From assembly GCA_002342345.1 (NCBI GenBank), contig DDPU01000018.1, positions 1-5,094 of the forward strand: a stretch of 5,094 nucleotides of DNA. Direction: 5' to 3'. Shown here piece after piece: positions 1 to 4,632 of the stretch. Every line of letters starts with the position of its first letter. Position 1 is the stretch's first letter. The notes beneath the pieces were generated by a model. That model saw nothing but the letters and a program-made list of their open reading frames with translations, was not told the DNA's origin and made no database searches. Origin of the DNA: Verrucomicrobia bacterium UBA2460. GTDB taxonomy: Bacteria > Verrucomicrobiota > Verrucomicrobiia > Methylacidiphilales > Verrucolacustridaceae. Position numbers and translations under genes: made by a program.

Positions 1-575
1 ATTTCGGATGGGTCTGCCCCGAGTTCAACCAAGCTGGCTGCGATGCGGAGTGTCTGGGCATTGGTTCCCCGGTAGCGGAAGGAGCCGGTATCGGTGGATA
101 GGCCTGCGTAAAGGCAGGTGGCGGAGGCTGGCGAGATTTTCCATCCGGCTGTTGCAAAGAGCTGGAAAAGGACGCCGGCGGTGGCGGGGATTTCCGGAAC
201 GATCAGGTTGAGCGAGCCGAATCCGGGGTTGCTGACGTGATGGTCGATGACCACATCCACCGGATGTTTCCAGCCGACAGTTTTCTTGCCGACCCGTTCG
301 CGCGTGGAGGTGTCGAGCACGACAAAGGCATCCGCCCCGGTCGGGAACTGATCGGGGATTTCCTGAACCAGATCGCTCCCCGGGAGGAACCGGTACATCG
401 GGATCATGCTGCCTTCGACGTGCAGGGTGGGGGTCTGACCCCGGTCTTTCAGCACGTGGGCCAGGCCGAGGAGGCTTCCGAAGGCGTCCCCGTCCGGGCG
501 GAGGTGGGTGAAAAGGGCGGGAGCCTTGGCCTGGGACAGTCGTTCGATCACCTTTTGCACCAAAGTCCTGTCCAT
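1..575 (-). CDS. nrnA: NrnA-type DHH phosphoesterase (oligoribonuclease / pAp phosphatase), C-terminus missing
   Basis: Cytoplasmic Mn-dependent phosphoesterase of the DHH/DHHA1 family; NrnA members degrade 2-5 nt RNA oligomers and dephosphorylate 3'-phosphoadenosine 5'-phosphate. Reading the minus strand from the ATG at 575-573 gives 191 residues before the window ends, about the first 60% of a usual ~320-residue NrnA, so the DHHA1 substrate-binding domain lies outside. All expected metal-site motifs are visible: THLRPDGDAFGS (about residues 23-34), the Asp of VVLDTS (D88), VVIDHH (D111-H113) and STDTGSFRY (160-168). The start is firm: an in-frame TAG lies three codons upstream (584-582), and the first motif falls at the normal distance from the N-terminus. 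No Shine-Dalgarno is seen. The gene is divergent from the CPTC protein gene. In many bacteria nrnA is followed by truB, so truB may lie to the left; that is inference. NrnA versus the related NrnB/RecJ-like proteins is favoured by motif spacing. Confidence 0.93.
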   Translation of the reverse strand, partial: MDRTLVQKVIERLSQAKAPALFTHLRPDGDAFGSLLGLAHVLKDRGQTPTLHVEGSMIPMYRFLPGSDLVQEIPDQFPTGADAFVVLDTSTRERVGKKTVGWKHPVDVVIDHHVSNPGFGSLNLIVPEIPATAGVLFQLFATAGWKISPASATCLYAGLSTDTGSFRYRGTNAQTLRIAASLVELGADPSE

Positions 576-583
576 AACGAACT

Positions 584-612
584 ATGGTAGGGGCAGGGGG
601 GGGGCGAGTCGA
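584..612 (-). promoter_or_regulatory. Candidate sigma70-type promoter for nrnA, with a C9/G9 tract in its spacer
   Basis: On the minus strand TCGACT (612-607, 4 of 6 to TTGACA) is separated by exactly 17 bases from TACCAT (589-584, 4 of 6 to TATAAT). The ATG follows 8 bases after the -10, so the transcript would have almost no leader. The spacer contains nine consecutive G (plus strand 596-604). The match is modest and could be chance, but it is the best candidate in the divergent gap. Confidence 0.33.
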
Positions 613-623
613 GGCAACCAACC

Positions 624-652
624 TTGCGAAGGGAATTTTCCGCCCGTAAGAT
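624..652 (+). promoter_or_regulatory. Candidate sigma70-type promoter for the CPTC-exoribonuclease-SOUL cluster
   Basis: TTGCGA (624-629, 4 of 6 to TTGACA) is followed after 17 bases by TAAGAT (647-652, 4 of 6 to TATAAT). The ATG at 659 lies 6 bases after the -10, so transcription would begin at or next to the start codon. It is placed back-to-back with the nrnA promoter candidate; the two -35 boxes are 11 bases apart. The prediction is from hexamer matching only. Confidence 0.35.
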
Positions 653-658
653 TCCCCG

Positions 659-919
659 ATGTGCCGGATCCTTGCCGCTGCGGCGATCTTTTGGATCGGG
701 GGCTCCTCTCTTCGGGCCTGTCCGACCTGCAAGGATAGTTTCATGAAAAAGGACGATGCCGGCGGGCCGGCGATGGTTTCCGACACGCTCAACTCCGTCG
801 GGCTTGGATTCGGTTGGAGCGTGATTTTCATGTTGGCGGCGCCCGCCTCGGTGGCAGGAGGGTTGGTTTGGCTGGTGGTGAAAAACGGGACTCCGTCTTC
901 CCGGGCCAAGCTTTCCTGA
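659..919 (+). CDS. Small CPTC-motif exported/membrane protein, function unknown
   Basis: This 86-residue protein has an N-terminal hydrophobic stretch (about residues 4-18) resembling a signal peptide or anchor, directly followed by ACPTCK (20-25). A polar segment with KKDD comes next, and then one strongly hydrophobic helix (about 52-74, with a central proline at 62) before a short basic tail. The most likely topology puts the CxxC outside the cytoplasmic membrane with the protein anchored by the C-terminal helix. A CxxC can serve thiol-disulfide exchange or bind a metal or heme; CPTC is not the CxxCH of c-type cytochromes. SLRAC resembles a lipobox, but the Arg at -2 is unfavourable. Similar short proteins with ACPxCK followed by one GxxWSxxFMxxxP-type helix occur in PVC-group bacteria, to my recollection. 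There is no obvious Shine-Dalgarno; the start is supported by the signal-like N-terminus. It is the first gene of the plus-strand cluster, 22 bases before the exoribonuclease gene. Confidence 0.8.
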   Translation: MCRILAAAAIFWIGGSSLRACPTCKDSFMKKDDAGGPAMVSDTLNSVGLGFGWSVIFMLAAPASVAGGLVWLVVKNGTPSSRAKLS

Positions 920-941
920 GGAGCCCCGGCGGGGCGATGGC
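917..941 (+). promoter_or_regulatory. Distant Shine-Dalgarno plus compact hairpin before the exoribonuclease start
   Basis: GAGGA (918-922) overlaps the stop of the CPTC gene but is 19 bases from the ATG at 942, too far for normal use. Between them lies a GC stem-loop: GCCCC (923-927) pairs with GGGGC (931-935) around a GGC loop. If this 13-base hairpin folds, the distance from GAGGA to ATG becomes 6 bases, an ideal spacing. Alternatively the hairpin could hinder initiation or act as an attenuator; there is no U-run, so it is not a terminator. Confidence 0.4.
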
Positions 942-1967
942 ATGACCCTGCGGGATTTTCTCAGGCTGACCGCCCCGGCAAAGGGGGCCGTACGGGCCCA
1001 GTTTGCCGGCAGGAGGGAACAGACCGCCCGGAACGGCAAGCCGTTCCTGCGTGTGGACCTGGCGGATGAGACCGACAGGGTTTCGCTGAACATTTTTTCC
1101 GGATCGCCAGCCTTTGAATATTTTGCGGGGGCGGAGCCGGGCGAGTGCCTGGAGTTAACGGGAGTTTTCGGGCCGAGCGACTACGGTCCCAATGTGGACG
1201 GGCCGGCGGCGCGAAAGTTGAGGCCGGCGGAAGAGGAGGAGTTTTTCCTGGGCGGGGAGGAGCGCCGCAAACAGCTTGAGCAGCGTTGGCAGGAGTGCCT
1301 GGCGGCGGCCAAGGGGATGAAGGACCCGCGTCTGCGCTGGGTCACCCTGAGGGCCTTCGAGAAATTTCCGGAAAAATGGAGGCGGGCGGCGGCGGCCCGG
1401 AGGAACCACCATGCGCGCCGGGGGGGATTGCTCGACCACACGGCGCAGATGCTCAAGGTGGCCAAAGCGGTGGCGCCGCTTTATCCGGAAATCGACGGGG
1501 ACCTGCTGGCGGCGGGGGTTATTTTTCATGATCTGGGAAAACTTTGGGAAAACGACACGGGGGAAAAGGGGTTCGGTTCGGTTCCCAGCCGTAAGGGGGA
1601 GCTGATCGGGCATATTTCCCTGGGGATCGAGGTGGCCAACGCCCTGTGGCGTGAGGGGGAGGCGGCGGAGGGAAAGGGCTGGGGCGAGCTTCAACCCGCA
1701 TCCGAGGAATTACGGGATCATCTCCTGCATCTGATCGCCTCCCATCATGGTTCCAAGGAATTCGGCTCTCCGGTGGCTCCAAAAACCCCCGAAGCCTTTC
1801 TGCTTCACCACATCGACAACATGGATGCGAAGATGGAGATGCTCCGCCTCACGTATGCGCGCGGGAAGGAGGAGGCGAGCGGACTGCTGGAAGCCCATCG
1901 TCCCCTGGAGGGGCCCTTGCCCTGGCCGCTCAGCGGAAAAATCCTGGAGCCCGGAGAAGCCCCCTGA
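942..1967 (+). CDS. YhaM-like 3'-5' exoribonuclease (OB-fold plus HD domain)
   Basis: A cytoplasmic nuclease of the YhaM family, in which an N-terminal OB fold binds single-stranded nucleic acid and a metal-dependent HD domain removes nucleotides from the 3' end; Bacillus YhaM also acts on very short RNAs. The 341 residues show an OB-like region at about 15-95 (KPFLRVDLADETDRV...LELTGVFG), a charged helical linker at 96-125, and an HD domain from about 156 to 300. The metal ligands are visible: the HH of NHHARR (156-157), LLDHT (H166), IFHDLGK (H196-D197), GHISLG (H224), ASHHG (H268-H269) and LLHHIDNMDAK (D292, D295). Length is slightly above the ~314 of Bacillus YhaM. The start at 942 is the first usable in-frame ATG; an ATG at 937 in another frame reads ATG-GCA-TGA and ends across it. 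Its TGA overlaps the start of the SOUL gene, implying coupled translation. An HD-hydrolase of other specificity is the alternative, but the OB plus HD arrangement is typical. Confidence 0.88.
   Translation: MTLRDFLRLTAPAKGAVRAQFAGRREQTARNGKPFLRVDLADETDRVSLNIFSGSPAFEYFAGAEPGECLELTGVFGPSDYGPNVDGPAARKLRPAEEEEFFLGGEERRKQLEQRWQECLAAAKGMKDPRLRWVTLRAFEKFPEKWRRAAAARRNHHARRGGLLDHTAQMLKVAKAVAPLYPEIDGDLLAAGVIFHDLGKLWENDTGEKGFGSVPSRKGELIGHISLGIEVANALWREGEAAEGKGWGELQPASEELRDHLLHLIASHHGSKEFGSPVAPKTPEAFLLHHIDNMDAKMEMLRLTYARGKEEASGLLEAHRPLEGPLPWPLSGKILEPGEAP
1953..1956 (+). promoter_or_regulatory. Ribosome binding site (GGAG) deciding a CTG start
   Basis: GGAG inside CCGGAGAAG lies 7 bases before the CTG at 1964. 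This is the best-spaced Shine-Dalgarno sequence in the window and supports initiation at that codon. Confidence 0.55.
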
Positions 1968-2515
1968 AGCCCCTGTCCCTTTTCGGCCTTCTTGTCGGAG
2001 CACTGATTCCCCAGGCAGTGCAGGCCTACGAGTCGGCTTACCGGATGACGGCGGCGGGGATCTGTGAAATCAAGACCCTCCCGGCGGGGGTGATCCTGCG
2101 CACCTCAGCGCGGGGCGATTATTTCGAGGAAAACAACGGTTTGTTCATGCGGCTGTTTCAAGCCATCAACCAGAACAAGGTGCCGATGACGGTGCCGGTC
2201 GAGGCCAGGATGAAGCCCGGGACGATGGTGTTTTATCTGGATACCGGCTCGGCGGGTCGGGAAAACCTGCAATTGCCCAAAGGAGTGAGCCGGCAGGTGC
2301 TACCGGAACGCATGGTGGCTTCCATCGGCATCCGTGGCGGATACAGCCGGGAGAGTTATGAGCAAAACCTGGCCAAGCTGCGGGAATGGCTCAAAACCCA
2401 GCCGTTGTGGAGGGCCGCGGGAGAACCCTATGGGGTGTATTGGAACAGCCCTTTCATGGTGCCGTTTCTCAAGCGTTCGGAAATCCACATACCCGTTCTG
2501 AAAAAAAACAAATAA
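1964..2515 (+). CDS. Secreted SOUL-family (heme-binding-like) protein with probable CTG start
   Basis: The mature part matches the SOUL/HBP family, a beta-barrel fold that in animals binds heme or tetrapyrroles; bacterial roles are mostly unknown. Family landmarks are NNGLFMRLFQAI (57-68), NKVPMTVPVEARM (71-83), a central strand VASIGIRGGYS (118-128), and the C-terminal YWNSPFMVPFLKRSEIHIPV (159-178). The first ATG or GTG codon in this frame in the region is a GTG at 2018, but starting there would discard a textbook signal peptide: KPLSLFGLLVGALIPQAVQA, with cleavage after VQA and mature YESAYRM. Reading back, the only plausible initiator is CTG 1964, which overlaps the previous stop as CTGA and has GGAG 7 bases upstream. 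This yields 183 residues and an exported product. The protein has one His (H175) and one Cys (C34), so heme ligation is uncertain. The family call is firm; the start is probable. Confidence 0.8.
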   Translation: MKPLSLFGLLVGALIPQAVQAYESAYRMTAAGICEIKTLPAGVILRTSARGDYFEENNGLFMRLFQAINQNKVPMTVPVEARMKPGTMVFYLDTGSAGRENLQLPKGVSRQVLPERMVASIGIRGGYSRESYEQNLAKLREWLKTQPLWRAAGEPYGVYWNSPFMVPFLKRSEIHIPVLKKNK

Positions 2516-2530
2516 GGACCGAAACTTTAT

Positions 2531-2550
2531 CCCGATCGGGTGGTTATTAT
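2531..2550 (+). promoter_or_regulatory. Palindrome and -10-like element upstream of the YHYH gene
   Basis: CCCGATCGGG (2531-2540) is a perfect 10-base palindrome. It is followed four bases later by TATTAT (2545-2550, 5 of 6 to TATAAT), five bases before the ATG at 2556. No good -35 hexamer lies at the right distance, as expected if an activator or alternative site is used. The gap between the SOUL stop and this ATG is only 40 bases, so the YHYH gene may be read both from upstream and from its own promoter. Operator function is inference. Confidence 0.35.
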
Positions 2551-2555
2551 TCCCC

Positions 2556-4025
2556 ATGAAGCGCTCTCGCCTCGCTGTTGTTGTCGGATGGATCCTGTTG
2601 CCCGCAACTCCCTGGGCCCATCCCGGGCATGAAGGGGATCCGGATACATCGTCCGGGCAGGCCGCCAACCTGCCCGCCCCACAGGTAAGTTTGACGACAG
2701 AGGGGGAGTACCGTGTGATCAAGGCCAACGGTTTGCCGAATCATGCAATCGGCTCTTTTCCCGGGCCGGGATGTCCCAATCCCATTTCGGCGCAAAACTA
2801 CGCCTTCCGTGTCCCCCTGCACCCAAAGACCAATGCCACCTTTACCCCGTTAAGGATGCAGGCAATCGGAGTTGCTCTGAACGGGGTTCCTTTTGATCCC
2901 GGCACGGCGGAGTACTGGAAAAACGACCGGACATCGGGCTGGCATGTTGAGGCGATCGGCTCCAAGGCCAATCTCGGCCTGGATCGGAACAACGCCCATG
3001 TCCAGCCCAGCGGGGCCTACCATTACCACGGGATCCCGACCGGGCTATTGACGAACCTTGCGTCTGCAGAGACCCCAAAATTAATCGGATATGCGGCGGA
3101 CGGGTTTCCCATTTATGCCCAAACACCCGGGGATGCTTCCGGTTATCGGCTGAAAAGCGGAAGCCGGCCGGGGGGGTCGGCGGGACCGGGCGGCAAGTAT
3201 GACGGGACCTACGAGCAGGATTATGAATTTGTGGGGGGAGCGGACAAACTCGATGAAGCCAACGGGAAGGTGGGCAAAACGGCGGAATATCCGGAGGGCA
3301 CCTACTACTATGTGGCCACGGCGGAATATCCCTTTTATCCCCGAAAGCTGAAAGGCACCCCCGATCCCAGCTTTCACCGGGGTCCTCCCGGAGGAGGGCC
3401 GGCGGGAGGACCGACGCAAGGGGGTGAGTCTGGCGGAAGGGATGGAAAGCCCGGCAAGTCCGGCAAGTCCGGCCCCATCCAACGGTTCGACAAAAACGGG
3501 GACGGGAAGATCTCTTTGGAGGAGGCTCCTCCCCCGATGCAGCAAAATTTTTCCAGGCATGATGCCAATGGGGACGGCTTCCTTGATTCCGAAGAGGTGA
3601 AATCCCTGCCTGCCCGGGGCGGGCCTCCGGGAAACGCGGGGGAAGGGTTTCCGGGTCCAGGCAATCCCGTTCCCGAGGATTTGCCCACGGACGGAGCCTC
3701 CGTCCGCAAGCCCTGGATGGAAAACCACATCTCGGAACTGGATTCCGACCGCAACGGGAGCGTGAGCCGGGAGGAAATGACCTCGGAGGCGGAAAAGGTT
3801 TTCCGGGGTTACGACGTGGACGGGGACGGCAAGATCACGGAGAAGGAGGCGGAAGCCGGCGAAGGAAAGGTTCGCAGTGCCATGGCCGGCTTCCTACGGC
3901 AGCACTTCCCGGAATTGGATGTCGACGGGAACGGGTCGGTTTCCTTGGGGGAACTAAAGGAAGCCGCCGTGAAAATGTGGGATAAGCATTTCCAAAATCA
4001 CGGCAGCCAGCCCCCGCCTCCGTAG
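2556..4025 (+). CDS. Secreted YHYH-domain protein with five EF-hand loops
   Basis: This 489-residue exported protein has a signal peptide at 1-21 (MKRSR, hydrophobic VVVGWILL, cleavage probably after WA), leaving mature HPGHEGDPD with a free N-terminal His. The YHYH domain (about 45-265) contains GVPFDPGTAEYW (110-121), NNAHVQPSGAYHYHG (145-159) and IGYAADGFPIY (177-187), all hallmarks of the family, whose function is not known. A Gly/Pro/Lys-rich linker follows (275-307), then two EF-hand loops (312-323 DKNGDGKISLEE, 336-347 DANGDGFLDSEE), a second Gly/Pro linker (351-377), and three more loops (396-407, 420-431, 455-466). All five have acidic or Asn residues at positions 1, 3 and 5, Gly at 6 and Glu at 12, so calcium binding is likely. 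Loops within the first two pairs are 24 residues apart; the fifth is 35 after the fourth. No enzymatic motif is recognised. It probably acts in the periplasm or outside the cell as a calcium-stabilised binding protein; that role is inference. Confidence 0.9.
   Translation: MKRSRLAVVVGWILLPATPWAHPGHEGDPDTSSGQAANLPAPQVSLTTEGEYRVIKANGLPNHAIGSFPGPGCPNPISAQNYAFRVPLHPKTNATFTPLRMQAIGVALNGVPFDPGTAEYWKNDRTSGWHVEAIGSKANLGLDRNNAHVQPSGAYHYHGIPTGLLTNLASAETPKLIGYAADGFPIYAQTPGDASGYRLKSGSRPGGSAGPGGKYDGTYEQDYEFVGGADKLDEANGKVGKTAEYPEGTYYYVATAEYPFYPRKLKGTPDPSFHRGPPGGGPAGGPTQGGESGGRDGKPGKSGKSGPIQRFDKNGDGKISLEEAPPPMQQNFSRHDANGDGFLDSEEVKSLPARGGPPGNAGEGFPGPGNPVPEDLPTDGASVRKPWMENHISELDSDRNGSVSREEMTSEAEKVFRGYDVDGDGKITEKEAEAGEGKVRSAMAGFLRQHFPELDVDGNGSVSLGELKEAAVKMWDKHFQNHGSQPPPP
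3451..3472 (+). repeat. 9-bp tandem repeat in the YHYH/EF-hand linker
   Basis: CCGGCAAGT occurs twice in tandem (3451-3459, 3460-3468), followed by a partial CCGG. It keeps the reading frame and encodes GKS-GKS-G in the flexible linker before the first EF-hand. Being a multiple of three, copy changes would only alter linker length. Confidence 0.75.
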
Positions 4026-4061
4026 GCATCTGGCAGGGCACAACTGCCTTGGGGCCATGCC
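4025..4061. terminator. Weak interrupted hairpin between convergent genes
   Basis: GGCAG (4032-4036) can pair with CTGCC (4044-4048) over a 7-base loop, and outside it GGCAT (4025-4029) with ATGCC (4057-4061). It lies in the 71-base gap between the YHYH gene and the convergent yqeY, where a bidirectional terminator would be expected. The stem is interrupted and there is no T-run on either side, so intrinsic termination is doubtful. Confidence 0.2.
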
Positions 4062-4096
4062 GCTGTTCTGCAAAAGGGACGGCGGCGGGAGAGGTT

Positions 4097-4549
4097 CTAG
4101 GGAAGAAGTTTCCCGACCAGGGCGCTGAGAGCGCGGTTGTCGGCCCGCCCGGCGGCCTTGGCTTGGCAGGCTTTCATCACGGCTCCCATGGCCTTCTTGT
4201 CCGTGGCCTGGAGTTCGGCGATGACGCCCTTGACCAGGACTTCCAGGTCGGAATCGGACATGGCCTGCGGAAGATAGGATTCGAGAATTTTCACCTCGGC
4301 CTGTTCCTTGGCGGCCTGGTCGGTGCGCCCGCCCTTGGTGAAGGCCTCGATGGAGTCGTGGCGCTTCTTGATCTCCTTGCGGACTGCGGCGATGACATCC
4401 TCATCCTTGGCCGCGCCATCGGCGCCGTATTTTTCGATGACGGCATACTTGATCGCGGATTTGAGCATCCGGAGAACGCTAAGACGGTCGGCATCCTTGG
4501 CTTTCATGGCTTCCTTGATCTGATCGTCGACTTTGGCGGCTAGGCTCAT
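4097..4549 (-). CDS. YqeY/GatB-like domain protein
   Basis: A 150-residue cytoplasmic protein of the YqeY family, which resembles the tRNA-binding C-terminal domain of GatB in Asp/Glu-tRNA amidotransferase; its exact role is unsettled. Family features are the N-terminal MSLAAKVDDQIKEAMKAKD (1-19), DRLSVLRMLKSAIK (21-34), a charged helix EIKKRHDSIEAF (59-70), ILESYLPQAMSDSDL (88-102) and the C-terminal KKAMGAVMKACQAKAAGRAD (118-137). The open frame extends 41 codons further upstream (to 4672), but that extension is Pro/Gly/Arg-rich, unlike the family, and overlaps the divergent glycosyltransferase gene. The start is therefore placed at the ATG 4549-4547, where the conserved MSL begins. GGAGG is only one base before this ATG, too close to be a normal ribosome site. 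The length matches the usual 147-150 residues. Confidence 0.92.
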   Translation of the reverse strand: MSLAAKVDDQIKEAMKAKDADRLSVLRMLKSAIKYAVIEKYGADGAAKDEDVIAAVRKEIKKRHDSIEAFTKGGRTDQAAKEQAEVKILESYLPQAMSDSDLEVLVKGVIAELQATDKKAMGAVMKACQAKAAGRADNRALSALVGKLLP

Positions 4550-4555
4550 GCCTCC

Positions 4556-4584
4556 ACTCAACCCCCGAAGCGGGGCGGGGTCAA
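4556..4584 (-). promoter_or_regulatory. Candidate promoter for yqeY with an inverted repeat in the spacer
   Basis: On the minus strand TTGACC (4584-4579, 5 of 6 to TTGACA) is followed after 17 bases by TTGAGT (4561-4556, 3 of 6 to TATAAT), six bases before the ATG. The spacer contains CCCCG-AAG-CGGGG (plus strand 4563-4575), an inverted repeat with a 5-bp stem. The -35 is good and the -10 poor. Confidence 0.3.
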
Positions 4585-4632
4585 ACCAACCATGCTTTGC
4601 GGGGAAGCGGGCCTTTCGGTTAGTTTGAGGCG

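Noticed and set aside
659..735. CPTC protein as a lipoprotein
   Set aside because: SLRAC has Arg at the -2 position of the lipobox, which is unfavourable, and the second Cys with CxxC spacing fits a redox or metal motif better.
25..909. Minus-strand open frame of 294 codons
   Set aside because: It overlaps nrnA in another frame on the same strand and covers the divergent gap and the CPTC gene; its Pro/Arg-rich translation shows no domain, while nrnA has all DHH motifs.
548..1093. Minus-strand open frame of 181 codons
   Set aside because: Antisense to the CPTC gene and the start of the exoribonuclease gene; low-complexity Arg/Pro/Ser translation, an artefact of high GC.
1155..1694. Minus-strand open frame of 179 codons
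   Set aside because: Lies entirely antisense to the YhaM-like gene, with Arg/Pro/Leu-rich translation and no motif.
2018..2515. GTG at 2018 as the SOUL start
   Set aside because: It would remove a complete signal peptide encoded in frame just upstream and has no ribosome site; CTG 1964 explains the sequence better.
3280..3332. Direct repeat ACGGCGGAATATCC occurring twice
   Set aside because: Both copies encode TAEYP within the YHYH domain; this looks like codon reuse in coding sequence rather than a mobile or regulatory repeat.
3081..3728. Minus-strand open frame of 215 codons
   Set aside because: Antisense to the YHYH/EF-hand gene; no recognisable domain or start context.
4049..4543. Plus-strand open frame of 164 codons rich in Gly, Leu and Asp
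   Set aside because: Exactly antisense to yqeY, whose family identity is clear; the pattern is a mirror of its codon use.
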